DNA of 15,650 bases from Acidimicrobiaceae bacterium (GTDB lineage Bacteria > Actinomycetota > Acidimicrobiia > Acidimicrobiales > Microtrichaceae), in contig DORQ01000309.1 in assembly GCA_003514205.1 (NCBI GenBank), forward strand, positions 583 to 16,232, in the 5' to 3' direction. Positions 1-7,407 of the stretch are shown here, piece by piece (position 1 is the first letter of the stretch; each line of letters begins with the position of its first letter). Below the pieces are notes generated by a model. That model was not told the DNA's origin, ran no database searches, and saw only the letters and a program-made list of their open reading frames with translations. A program made the position numbers and the translations under genes.

Positions 1-893
1 TTCACCTCACCGAGTGGGCTGAGTCGCTGCTTGATCGCCGTCCGTTCCAACAAGGTAAGCGGGCGGGAGGTGTCGCCATTGCCGCGGCCATCAGGGCCTA
101 CGGCACCCGCACCGGGGTCGGTGCGGGTCTGCACGAGGAACGTCGAAAACGGGCTGGGCCGACCGATGCCGAATGTGTGATCGACAGTCACGAGCTGGAG
201 AGCCGCAGCCGACATGATCATCGCTGTCGGCGAAGTGGCCGCCGGGTTCTCGCCCCCCACCATGGCCAGGAGCTCGTTGAATGGAACCCCAGCACCGTCG
301 GTGGGCAACGGCTCGACAATTGCCTCCGGCGGTACTCCCCCGTCGCAGGAAACGAAGAGCCCTTGGATGCCAGCGACGAACCTACCGGGCTCGCCTTCCC
401 AACGATGCAGGAAAGCAAGGAAGTGCACGTCCTTGACGTTCACGGGGTTGGCCAGTGGGTCCGGTTCTCCGCCCTGTGTCCACAATGACGGGTAGGCGAA
501 CTCCGTGATAGGCGCATCAAGCCCCAACGCGCTGTGGAGTACCTCAGGCGATCCGACCCTGATGACCGTCCGTTGCTCCCCGTGCGACCCGCCGACATCG
601 CTCGCTCTGGTGATCCTCGACATGGTGCCGGTAAGCACCACGTCGGAGTCGTTCACCAGTGCTCTGAGGTCCGTCGCAGGCCGATAGTCATAGGTTGGTA
701 GACCCGAGCGCAGGAGGTCCAGGATCTGATCATGGTCCGACGTGCATGAAACCATCGATGCATCGTCACCCTTCGATTCTGCGGGAGCCGACACGATGCG
801 CGCCTCCTTACCCCGGTCGGTGCCACAGCCAACACACAGCATGCCCACAAACAACAACATTGCCGTGGTCATCGGTCGTGGTCTGGAGCCCAT
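1..893 (-). CDS. Putative secreted lipoprotein, C-terminus cut by the window edge
   Basis: An uninterrupted reading frame runs from an ATG at 893-891 to the left edge, giving at least 297 residues with no stop. The N-terminus looks like a signal peptide: basic residues R4 and R6, a hydrophobic stretch from about M8 to V21, then G22-C23. Cys23 could be a lipidation site, although the -3 position is Cys rather than the usual Leu, so the lipobox is weak and type I secretion of an unlipidated protein is possible. The mature part begins with a charged low-complexity spacer, followed by a compact domain containing phrases such as VLTGTMSRI and FLVQTRTDP. I do not recognise a family. It lies 116 bp downstream of the ATPase gene on the same strand. 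No clear Shine-Dalgarno sequence or -10 box precedes the ATG, so the start rests on the signal peptide. That it is coding is supported by the long open frame; its function is unknown. Confidence 0.72.
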   Translation of the reverse strand, partial: MGSRPRPMTTAMLLFVGMLCVGCGTDRGKEARIVSAPAESKGDDASMVSCTSDHDQILDLLRSGLPTYDYRPATDLRALVNDSDVVLTGTMSRITRASDVGGSHGEQRTVIRVGSPEVLHSALGLDAPITEFAYPSLWTQGGEPDPLANPVNVKDVHFLAFLHRWEGEPGRFVAGIQGLFVSCDGGVPPEAIVEPLPTDGAGVPFNELLAMVGGENPAATSPTAMIMSAAALQLVTVDHTFGIGRPSPFSTFLVQTRTDPGAGAVGPDGRGNGDTSRPLTLLERTAIKQRLSPLGEV

Positions 894-1009
894 ACCGAGT
901 TGGACGACGGGTCCCGCCGAGAAGTTCCTAGGTTTTTCACGCTCCTCGGTGAGTGGAGGCCTCGTCGGCGCGTCATCACAACTGAAGCGGCGGATGGCGC
1001 GAGTAGCGC
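894..1009. other. Intergenic gap between the ATPase gene and the left-edge lipoprotein gene
   Basis: This 116-bp gap lies between two minus-strand genes. It contains the 8-bp palindrome GAGGCCTC at 956-963 and no long hairpin. I could not find a convincing -35/-10 pair or Shine-Dalgarno sequence for the gene starting at 893, so whether that gene has its own promoter is undecided. Confidence 0.5.
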
Positions 1010-2437
1010 TCACACAGCAGCTTGCTTGCTGGCCAACTCCGGAGGAAGATCCGCTGTGGTCATCGGTAGTGGTGGTGCAGCGGCCACTGGGCCCATCGCT
1101 TTCGGGCGCTTCTCGACATGCGCTCTTTCGGGGGCCTGCGCCGGAGCGGCCGGCGAATCGGTCTTGGCGAAGTACAGATCGAGCACTCGATCGACCAACT
1201 CAGGAGTCAATCGAACGGGGATTCCCTCATATCGGCAAATTGCCGTTGCCAGCTTGCACACAACGCCGGGAAGGTAGGCGCGCAACTCACCGTCGCCATG
1301 ACCTCTGGTGACCTGTCGAAGGCGGACTGCAGCATCGGCGGTGACCCCGATCTTCTTGGCTTTCGCGACTCGGGCGAGCACCCAGTCGAACTGCTGGTCT
1401 GTCATGCAGCCGATATAGACCTTGTTGTGAATTCGTCGAAAGAACGCCTCATCCCCGAGCGCCTCGGGGCTGAGGTTCGTGGACAGTGTCACCTTCACTT
1501 CAAACGGCACTTGAAACTTGCGACCAATCAATGTCAGATAGTCGACTTGGCGATCCAGTGGAATGATCCACCGATTCAGCATCTGTTCTGGCGTCATTGC
1601 TTGGCGACCAAAGTCGTCAATCACGAAGATCCCGTTGTTCGCTTTGAGCTGAAGCGGGGCTGAGTAGGTGCCGACATCAGCATCAAGTGCGAGGTCGAGC
1701 ATCCCGAGGTGGAGCTCCCCACCAGCAATCACAGCGGGTCGTTGACACAGCACCCATCGTCGATCGATGTCTCGTGGTTGCTCAGCCACCGGCTCGTGCG
1801 TGACCGGATCAAAGACCGTGATGATCTGGCCTTGAACTTCAAGGCAGTACGGAATGAGAACGGTGTCCTCGTACGCCCGGATGAGTCGCTCGGCGATCGA
1901 GGACTTGCCCGTCCCCGGCGGGCCGTACAGGAAGATGGCTCCATCACCGCAAATGGCGGGACCGAGTTGATCGATGAGTTCGGGGGAGATGACGAGGTCG
2001 CTGAACGCCCGGGTGAGTTTGTCCTGGTTGAGGAAGAGTTGCGGTGTTTGGGCTCGCACAACCGGGCTGTACTGCTCAAGTGGAACTGGTAGCGGCCCCA
2101 CATATCGGCATTCAGTGGAACGCCGAATGGAGTAGTGGCCTCCGGCGTCGGTGGCAGCCAATACATAGCTGAGACCGACCATTCCCCGATACTCAATCAA
2201 TCCACGGTCACGGAGTGATTGCACAACTGAGTCGATGATTGGGCTGCTGCAGTGCATCCTCTCAGCAACCTCAAGAGTGGTTGCCTGACCCGCCGCAACC
2301 ACAGTTCGCATCAGAATGTCTTCGATGAGGTTCAGCGGAAGCCCAGTGGCACCAACGTTGGTGGGCGGTCGAACGTCAGTCTGATCTCGGCCAGCCGCTC
2401 GAGCGTCGGATGGGGTGATGGTCTCTCTGTCGTGCAC
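1010..2437 (-). CDS. Winged-helix plus AAA+ family ATPase
   Basis: This is a predicted cytoplasmic ATPase of 475 residues from a GTG at 2437-2435. Residues about 37-85 look like a winged-helix DNA-binding segment (LIEDILMRTVV to LIEYRG). A linker with YVGPLPVPLEQY follows, then an AAA+ core with Walker A GPPGTGKS (172-179), Walker B FVIDDFGRQ (271-279), a sensor-1-like LSTN (318-321) and paired arginines in FFRRIHNKV (332-340) that could act as an arginine finger. A helical lid and a Pro/Ala-rich tail (about 428-475) end the protein. The frame is open up to 2587, but those extra 50 residues are low quality and begin inside the hairpin at 2571-2604, so I reject them; residues just before RPPT look like the usual family N-terminus. 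No Shine-Dalgarno sequence sits close to the GTG. I recall similar winged-helix ATPases described only as AAA family ATPase. The substrate is unknown, and a regulatory or remodelling role is inference. Confidence 0.82.
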   Translation of the reverse strand: MHDRETITPSDARAAGRDQTDVRPPTNVGATGLPLNLIEDILMRTVVAAGQATTLEVAERMHCSSPIIDSVVQSLRDRGLIEYRGMVGLSYVLAATDAGGHYSIRRSTECRYVGPLPVPLEQYSPVVRAQTPQLFLNQDKLTRAFSDLVISPELIDQLGPAICGDGAIFLYGPPGTGKSSIAERLIRAYEDTVLIPYCLEVQGQIITVFDPVTHEPVAEQPRDIDRRWVLCQRPAVIAGGELHLGMLDLALDADVGTYSAPLQLKANNGIFVIDDFGRQAMTPEQMLNRWIIPLDRQVDYLTLIGRKFQVPFEVKVTLSTNLSPEALGDEAFFRRIHNKVYIGCMTDQQFDWVLARVAKAKKIGVTADAAVRLRQVTRGHGDGELRAYLPGVVCKLATAICRYEGIPVRLTPELVDRVLDLYFAKTDSPAAPAQAPERAHVEKRPKAMGPVAAAPPLPMTTADLPPELASKQAAV

Positions 2438-2481
2438 CCAGAAGCTATCGGCACATTCGCCGCCACCTAAACAACTCAGTT

Positions 2482-2503
2482 GGTGAAATTGGGCTATTTC
2501 ACC
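2482..2503. promoter_or_regulatory. Perfect inverted repeat upstream of the AAA+ ATPase gene
   Basis: GGTGAAAT (2482-2489), six bases, then ATTTCACC (2496-2503) forms a perfect 8-bp-arm inverted repeat. Partly overlapping it on the left is the odd palindrome CAACT-C-AGTTG (2472-2482). The pair lies 45 to 66 bp upstream of the GTG chosen for the ATPase gene. It could be an operator for a dimeric regulator or a hairpin in the 5' leader. No matching copy was noticed elsewhere in the window by eye. Confidence 0.45.
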
Positions 2504-2570
2504 TCCCGTTGTCTCGGCTGCAAACTGACCCTGCCCCTTCCTCGGTCCACAACACTGAGTGAACTGCGCG

Positions 2571-2604
2571 GAACGGGCGCCCACCACATGGCGGGCGCCC
2601 GTTC
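2571..2604 (-). terminator. Strong GC-rich hairpin, probable terminator of the stalk lipoprotein gene
   Basis: GAACGGGCGCCC (2571-2582) and GGGCGCCCGTTC (2593-2604) are perfect 12-bp arms around a 10-nt loop. With one bulged G the stem extends by three more pairs (2567-2569 with 2605-2607). It begins 23 bp past the stop of the minus-strand gene ending at 2628. No T-run follows, so it would be a hairpin-only terminator, or act with Rho. Confidence 0.7.
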
Positions 2605-2627
2605 GCGTGACACCTACGGATTCATCT

Positions 2628-3695
2628 TCACACAGGGATGCAGTTGATCCGCCAGGTAGTGGGGCTATTCCAGTTGGAGGTGAAGGTGTTCGCCGAGCTT
2701 AGGAAGATCAGCCCACCAGTATCAGCGACCGAGCCGATCTGATCGGTGTAATAACCGGTGCTGTCAGAGGTGCCGTCGATCGACATCTTGCACTTGTAGC
2801 CCGTCGGTGACTCAAAAGCGTTGGCAAAGGGTCCGCCCGGAGGGTCGTCCAAGGCCACCGTCTCAGTCGCGAACGCACTGCACCCTTGGAAATAGAAGTC
2901 CCAGTAGCCGTCCGTTCCCAACACTTGATGGAACGTATCGTCACCCACAGCACCGGAATAGCAGCCCGCTGTCTTGTCAGCGGTACCGGTGTACTCCAAG
3001 GGAAGCAGGGGCGGGGCAGTAGTTGTGGTGGTTGAGGTAGTGGTTGAGGTAGTGGTTGAGGTGGTAGTCGACGTGGTGGTTGAGGTGGTGGTCGTCGAGG
3101 TCGAGGTCGAGGTTGTGGAGGTCGTTGGCTCGGTGGTTGTCGAGGTCGACGTGGATGTTGACGTGGTGGAGGTGGTTGGGTCAGTCGTCGTTGGGTCAAC
3201 GCACGGCGCACCCCAGTACTGCTGAGCAGCCGCCGGATCGATGAGCGATCCGTGGCCGAGGCCATTGGCGATGGTCTGCGGTGTCGAACCAGTCAGAACA
3301 TCGAACTGTGCAGCTCCACAACCCTTCGTGAAGGTAACGGTGGTCGTGCCCGCCGCGCTCAGGGTGAACGGTTCGACCTTCACGAGTTCTTGTGGCCAAG
3401 CAACGCCGTTTCCGGGCATTGCATAGATGACGCCCTTGCCCAACACGGGGCTACACAACGGTGCAGTCACGTTGATCGTGACCACGAACTCAGTTGCAGT
3501 GGACAGCACCGTGGTATGAACCGCGTTGCTTGAGCTCTGGCAGGGTGCCGATTGGTCAGCAGCTGGCGCCTGCGCGACGGTCACATCTGAGGAGGTTGGT
3601 GATGCTGTACCTGAATTGGTTGGGCTACATCCGGCCAAGGCGACGGCGAAACTGCTGATCGCAGTTGCCACCGTGATGATGGTTCTTTTGGTCAT
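2628..3695 (-). CDS. Two-domain surface lipoprotein with a Thr/Ser stalk
   Basis: This 355-residue exported protein begins with basic K3-R4, a hydrophobic stretch and the lipobox L-A-G-C23, so it is very likely lipidated at Cys23 and anchored to the outer face of the membrane. Residues 24-52 are a flexible spacer. Residues about 52-166 form a beta-rich domain with Cys52, 81, 126 and 165. Residues about 168-228 are an almost pure Thr/Ser stalk with a few Pro and Glu, encoded by short tandem repeats. A second domain (about 233-355) has Cys245, 272, 302 and 352 and many Tyr/Trp/Gly. Four cysteines per domain suggest disulfides outside the cell. I do not recognise either domain; the layout resembles substrate-binding or adhesion modules on a glycosylated linker, which is inference. 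The gene stands alone, between a leaderless promoter and a terminator hairpin. Confidence 0.85.
   Translation of the reverse strand: MTKRTIITVATAISSFAVALAGCSPTNSGTASPTSSDVTVAQAPAADQSAPCQSSSNAVHTTVLSTATEFVVTINVTAPLCSPVLGKGVIYAMPGNGVAWPQELVKVEPFTLSAAGTTTVTFTKGCGAAQFDVLTGSTPQTIANGLGHGSLIDPAAAQQYWGAPCVDPTTTDPTTSTTSTSTSTSTTTEPTTSTTSTSTSTTTTSTTTSTTTSTTTSTTTSTTTTTAPPLLPLEYTGTADKTAGCYSGAVGDDTFHQVLGTDGYWDFYFQGCSAFATETVALDDPPGGPFANAFESPTGYKCKMSIDGTSDSTGYYTDQIGSVADTGGLIFLSSANTFTSNWNSPTTWRINCIPV
3012..3194. repeat. Low-complexity tandem repeat encoding the Thr/Ser stalk
   Basis: On the plus strand this stretch is built from variants of GTGGTTGAGGTA and GTCGAGGTCGAG, read on the minus strand as ACC/ACT/TCG/TCA codons for Thr and Ser. 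The most regular part (about 3029-3090) repeats every 12 bases, encoding TTTS units. Such repeats can gain or lose units by slippage without changing the frame, so stalk length may vary between strains. Confidence 0.8.
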
Positions 3696-3701
3696 TCCGA
3701 C

Positions 3702-3730
3702 AACCTAAGTCGAACGGCGCGTGCACTCAA
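3702..3730 (-). promoter_or_regulatory. Leaderless promoter of the stalk lipoprotein gene
   Basis: Read on the minus strand: TTGAGT (-35, 3725-3730), 17 bp, TAGGTT (-10, 3702-3707), then six bases (3696-3701) directly to the ATG at 3695. The -10 fits the actinobacterial TAnnnT pattern, and the spacing would place transcription start on the A of the ATG. No Shine-Dalgarno sequence would be transcribed, so translation would be leaderless. Confidence 0.7.
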
Positions 3731-3742
3731 GGATACTTCGCT

Positions 3743-3756
3743 AGGCAATTGTGCCT
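3743..3756 (-). terminator. Small hairpin after the FtsX-family permease gene
   Basis: AGGCA (3743-3747), loop ATTG, TGCCT (3752-3756) gives a 5-bp stem starting 14 bp past the permease stop and before the promoter of the next gene. It is short and has no T-run. Its position is its main support as a terminator. Confidence 0.35.
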
Positions 3757-3769
3757 GCCCACGGAGCAT

Positions 3770-6667
3770 TCACTCACTCGTGCGGAGCGCTACTGCTGGA
3801 TGAACACGGCTTGCTGATCGAGCAGGTTGCAGCGAGGCAAGTAGCGAGGCTCCAACCGGAACCGTAGCAATCAGAAGGATGGGCCACCATGGAACCGTAA
3901 AGGTCTCGGAGGAGAGCGAGAAGGCAGAGGAGTTCACCACCACCTGGTAGGCCGTGATCAGAGCGAGCGTGATGCCTATTGCCGCGCCGAGGCTCGAAAT
4001 GATCAGGGACTCCACGAGAAATGATCGATAAATCACGAAACTCGGAACGCCCATCGCACGGAGCATCGCTATTTCTCGCCGACGTTCCCGGGCCGCTCTC
4101 ACCATCACAACGCCAAGCCCCGCGATGCCAATGAGAAGTCCGAATGCCAGGTAGACCTCAAGCAACCTCATGAACGAAGTGGTGTCGTCCAACACCTCCG
4201 CCACGATTTCCGGGAATGCTCGAACCTCCGCGCCCTGAGTAGCGAACTCCGCCGACAAACCCCTCGTTGCCGCTACCGCCGCCGCCCCGTCGTCGAGGCG
4301 TACGAACGCCCGTGACTGAACTACCTGTGGGGCAAGGAATTGCTCTACCGCTTCTCGCGCCCACAACGATCCATGCCAGGCATAGTCCGCGGCGAGAACC
4401 CCAACAACTCGGAGATCTCTCCTCTCCCCGCTGGCGTTTCGGATCTGGACACGATCACCGGCTTGCGGCCCATCGGACTTCGGTCCGCCGCCTCGGAGGA
4501 GAAACTGGTCATCAACAATGATCAACGACGGGTCTGCCAACGCAGCGTCAAAGGCTGCCCTGTCAGTTGAATAACGGGAGTCGCGTTCGCTCAACTTCGG
4601 CACGCCATAGCGGAGCAGCGACTCATCGAAGCCCGAGACCGCCCATTTTGCGAACTCGCGTTGATACCGGATAGTGAACTCAGGTCCAGCTCGAGTAAAC
4701 ATCGCAACCTCGGCGACCTCCGATCGAGCAGTGAGCTCCTCAGCGGAGATCGGATTCACCGGGCTCGACTCAATCAGTAGGTCATAGCCGGCGGAGACTT
4801 GTTTCGCACCACTCGTCGCTTGGTCGTCAATCGTCGCCGCAAGGCTTGCCATGAAGGTCATGGTGAAGATGACCAACGAAAACATGGCGAGCAGCAGCCC
4901 TGTTCTGGCCGATTTCGCAAGGGGGTACGCGAACCCGAGTCGACCAGCAAGGCCCCAACTGCCTGGGAGACGAGCCACCCACCGCGCTGGATATGGGGCC
5001 ACGGCTACTGCCATCAGCACCGCTGCCGCGACGAGCAGCACTCCCATGGCGACAAACACACCAATGCCGGCATGCTCCATGATCTCTGCAAACACCGTGA
5101 ACACCCCGAGGATCCACGCGATTGCGATCACTGACCACATCACAGACGCCGCCGCTTTCGGAAGGAAGCGACCAGTCAGACCAATCATGGCAAAGGCGGC
5201 GAGCGGCACCCCTGCGAGCAGGGGGATCTGCGCTTCAGCACTCAACCCAAAAACAGATAGCGCAGTGCCGCCCACTACCCCAACCGTTCCGCCCACCAAC
5301 GCACCGAGTCGCCGCCCTTGAGTACGAGGATCGGGAAGATCTCGCACCGCCGAAATGATGTTGAGCCGTGAAATCCGGGCGCTAGCACTCCAGATCGTGA
5401 GCATCGAGATTGAGTACCCAACACCCGCTGCCAGCAGGAGAGTGGAGGGTTTCACAAAGAGCGATGTCTGGAAACGGCGATTGGGGTCGGCGAAGATCTT
5501 CTGAGTACCGACAATCACCAGCGCGCCGATACCCACCGCGACGAGAGCGCCGAGCGCCGCTGAGGCCGCTGCATACAACGATCCTTCTAGGCTAAAGCTG
5601 CGCACAAGATGTCGGCGCTTGAGTCCAATGGCCCGCAGCACACCTAGCTCGACCTTTCGCTCCTCGGCAAGCATCACTACCAGATTGACGAGCAGCAAGA
5701 TGCCCGAAATCACGCTGAAGCCACCGACTCCGCTGAAGATCGTGCGGAGGTTCTCTCCTTGGCGTTCCGCTCGATCTAGGCGATTGAGCTTGGCAGTCGA
5801 CACCTCAGCCTTTGGCCAGTTTGAGTCAGCGAGGACGCGCCCAAGCTCGGCCTCAACTTCAAGCGCCGGGCCGGTGCTGTCAAAGACCCCGCCCTCAAGG
5901 GAAATGAGCAGCTCCGCGTATGGCGGTTCCGCCTGCGCTGCTGCTGTGCCAGAACCACTCTTGGCTCGAGCACCCCAGGCCGACTGAATCGTCCCTGGTG
6001 CAACGAGGGCGCTGCAGAATCCGCCAAGTCCGACGGTGGGAACGACCTGGCGAACCCTCTGCTCAATCGCTTGGCCATAGAGATGCAGCGCGATGGTATC
6101 CCCCGTGCTCACTCGAAGCAGTTGCGCCGTCTCTTCACTCAACACCGCCTGACCCACGGTCGGCGTTGGGCCAGCATCAGCCAGTCCTCCAATTGCAGGA
6201 TCGGGTCCAAACTGCCGAGCCCGATCGAAATCGAGTTCTGTCACGCAGTTGTTCGGCAAGATCTTCTGACTGGAACCGCGTTGGAGGTTGTCGAGCACCA
6301 CAGCGCTACTCACTGAGCCGAGGAGCCCGTCGACGTGATCGAGCTTGGCCTCACGCACAAACGCCTCGAGTTCCGAACCCTCCGGCGGGGTTTCCACTGT
6401 TGGCCGGAGCGTGACCACCACATCAACTGGGCCGAGCTCGCGGCGGGCAATGTCGCGGATCGAACCGTCAAAGGAATCGCCTACGACAAATGCTGCTCCA
6501 ATGATCGCCGTTCCAAACATGGAACCCACAATGATGAGTGCAGCTTCGGCGGGTCGCCGGACAATGCTCCGGGTAGCGATTCTTCGAATGATCGGGGATC
6601 GTGTCAGATCCCACAGCGTGAGGGCCGCCCCACACGCTGCAATGACGATAACCAGATTGGTTGCCAT
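3770..6667 (-). CDS. ABC transporter permease, double FtsX (MacB/LolC-like)
   Basis: This is an integral membrane permease of 965 residues from the ATG at 6667; an adjoining GTG at 6670 is also possible. Residues about 5-20 and 43-64 are hydrophobic, followed by an extracytoplasmic domain (about 65-310). A first FtsX unit with a cytoplasmic coupling segment (EERKVELGVLRAIGLKRRHL, about 337-356) and several membrane spans runs to about residue 440. More spans follow (about 455-560), then a second half: a span near 590-612, an outer domain, and a C-terminal FtsX unit with the matching ERRREIAMLRAMGV coupling segment and spans to the end. This duplicated layout is typical of LolC/E- or MacB-type permeases fused into one chain. 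It should move lipids, lipoproteins or hydrophobic compounds out of the membrane together with the adjacent ATPase; the substrate is unknown. Its ATG overlaps the ATPase stop as TGATG, so translation is probably coupled. Confidence 0.9.
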   Translation of the reverse strand: MATNLVIVIAACGAALTLWDLTRSPIIRRIATRSIVRRPAEAALIIVGSMFGTAIIGAAFVVGDSFDGSIRDIARRELGPVDVVVTLRPTVETPPEGSELEAFVREAKLDHVDGLLGSVSSAVVLDNLQRGSSQKILPNNCVTELDFDRARQFGPDPAIGGLADAGPTPTVGQAVLSEETAQLLRVSTGDTIALHLYGQAIEQRVRQVVPTVGLGGFCSALVAPGTIQSAWGARAKSGSGTAAAQAEPPYAELLISLEGGVFDSTGPALEVEAELGRVLADSNWPKAEVSTAKLNRLDRAERQGENLRTIFSGVGGFSVISGILLLVNLVVMLAEERKVELGVLRAIGLKRRHLVRSFSLEGSLYAAASAALGALVAVGIGALVIVGTQKIFADPNRRFQTSLFVKPSTLLLAAGVGYSISMLTIWSASARISRLNIISAVRDLPDPRTQGRRLGALVGGTVGVVGGTALSVFGLSAEAQIPLLAGVPLAAFAMIGLTGRFLPKAAASVMWSVIAIAWILGVFTVFAEIMEHAGIGVFVAMGVLLVAAAVLMAVAVAPYPARWVARLPGSWGLAGRLGFAYPLAKSARTGLLLAMFSLVIFTMTFMASLAATIDDQATSGAKQVSAGYDLLIESSPVNPISAEELTARSEVAEVAMFTRAGPEFTIRYQREFAKWAVSGFDESLLRYGVPKLSERDSRYSTDRAAFDAALADPSLIIVDDQFLLRGGGPKSDGPQAGDRVQIRNASGERRDLRVVGVLAADYAWHGSLWAREAVEQFLAPQVVQSRAFVRLDDGAAAVAATRGLSAEFATQGAEVRAFPEIVAEVLDDTTSFMRLLEVYLAFGLLIGIAGLGVVMVRAARERRREIAMLRAMGVPSFVIYRSFLVESLIISSLGAAIGITLALITAYQVVVNSSAFSLSSETFTVPWWPILLIATVPVGASLLASLQPARSASRVHPAVALRTSE

Positions 6668-6669
6668 CA
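6665..6669 (-). promoter_or_regulatory. TGATG stop/start overlap coupling ATPase and permease
   Basis: On the minus strand the ATPase stop TGA (6669-6667) shares its A with the permease ATG (6667-6665). No Shine-Dalgarno sequence precedes the permease start. Re-initiation by the terminating ribosome is therefore the likely way the permease is translated. Confidence 0.75.
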
Positions 6670-7368
6670 CGTGTGCGCGGTTACCGCTGGTTCGTGATCG
6701 ATCAGGCCGTTTCGCACATGGATGAGCCGTTGACCGAGTGCTCCAATCGTTGGGTCATGGGTGACAATCACAAGCGCCTGGCCGTGGGAGTGCACCTCCT
6801 GAAGCAGTTCAACAATCGCTCCGGCTGTTTCCGAGTCGAGATTTCCCGTGGGCTCATCAGCCCAGATCAGTGCAGGTTGAGCGGCCAGCGCCCGTGCAAT
6901 AGCGACCCGCTGCTGCTCCCCTCCCGAGAGTTCCGACGGCCGATGCGAGAAGCGTTCCGACAAGCCAACCCTGCTCAGCATCTCCCGCGCGGCCTCTCGG
7001 GCGCTCTTGGCATTGTGCCCATTGAGCAGCAGCGGAAGCTCCACGTTCTCAACTGCTGAGAGCACACCAATCAGGTTAAAGCTTTGAAAGACGAACCCCA
7101 TGCGCTCCGCTCGGTGCGCCGCCCGCTTCGCGTCCGACAGCGAAGCTAGGTCTAACCCGTCGACATGAATGGTGCCCTCATCAACCTCGTCGAGGCCTGA
7201 GAGGCAGTTCAGCAGCGTGGTCTTACCGTTGCCAGATGGGCCCATGACAGTGATGAGCTCGCCTGGAAAGAGGTCAAGATCAATGCCGCGCAACGCGGCG
7301 ACCTCGACACTTCCAGTTCGGTAGGTCTTGTGAACACCACGGGCGCTCAGAATCGGGTCGACAGACAT
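6667..7368 (-). CDS. ABC transporter ATP-binding protein (LolD/MacB-like)
   Basis: This 233-residue cytoplasmic ATPase powers the permease encoded just downstream. It contains Walker A GPSGNGKT (43-50), where Asn replaces the usual Ser/Ala between the glycines; Q-loop Gln95 in FVFQSFNLI; signature LSGGE (147-151); Walker B ALIWADE with catalytic Glu172; D-loop NLD; and H-loop His204 in VTHD. The spacing and the FVFQSFNLI and PSELSGGEQQRVAIARAL phrases are characteristic of the LolD/MacB subfamily. The length matches the roughly 225-235 residues usual there. The ATG at 7368 lies 39 bp after the lldD stop, with a hairpin in between, so it may be transcribed separately from lldD. A CAGACT six bases before the ATG resembles a degraded leaderless -10. 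Family assignment is secure; the transported substrate is not known. Confidence 0.95.
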   Translation of the reverse strand: MSVDPILSARGVHKTYRTGSVEVAALRGIDLDLFPGELITVMGPSGNGKTTLLNCLSGLDEVDEGTIHVDGLDLASLSDAKRAAHRAERMGFVFQSFNLIGVLSAVENVELPLLLNGHNAKSAREAAREMLSRVGLSERFSHRPSELSGGEQQRVAIARALAAQPALIWADEPTGNLDSETAGAIVELLQEVHSHGQALVIVTHDPTIGALGQRLIHVRNGLIDHEPAVTAHT

Positions 7369-7382
7369 CGCAACAGTCTGCC

Positions 7383-7399
7383 CGACCTCAGCGAGGTCG
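7383..7399 (-). terminator. Hairpin between lldD and the ABC ATPase gene
   Basis: CGACCTC (7383-7389), loop AGC, GAGGTCG (7393-7399) gives a perfect 7-bp stem with a tight loop. It begins 8 bp past the lldD stop on the minus strand. No T-run follows. It may end or attenuate lldD transcription before the transporter genes. Confidence 0.55.
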
Positions 7400-7407
7400 T
7401 AGGTTCG

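Noticed and set aside
2438-2587. N-terminal 50-residue extension of the AAA+ ATPase
   Set aside because: It starts inside the strong hairpin at 2571-2604 and covers the inverted repeat. Its composition does not look like the rest of the protein.
3012-3194. Possible CRISPR array in the repeat tract
   Set aside because: Units are 12 bases and contiguous, with no unique spacers; they encode a Thr/Ser linker in frame.
2974-3225. Plus-strand frame rich in Val/Glu repeats
   Set aside because: It is the antisense reading of the Thr/Ser stalk repeat; the composition follows from the repeat and there is no start signal.
7369-7380. CAGACT as a leaderless -10 for the ABC ATPase gene
   Set aside because: The spacing of six bases to the ATG fits, but the first T of TAnnnT is missing and no -35 is seen, so it is mentioned only in the gene entry.
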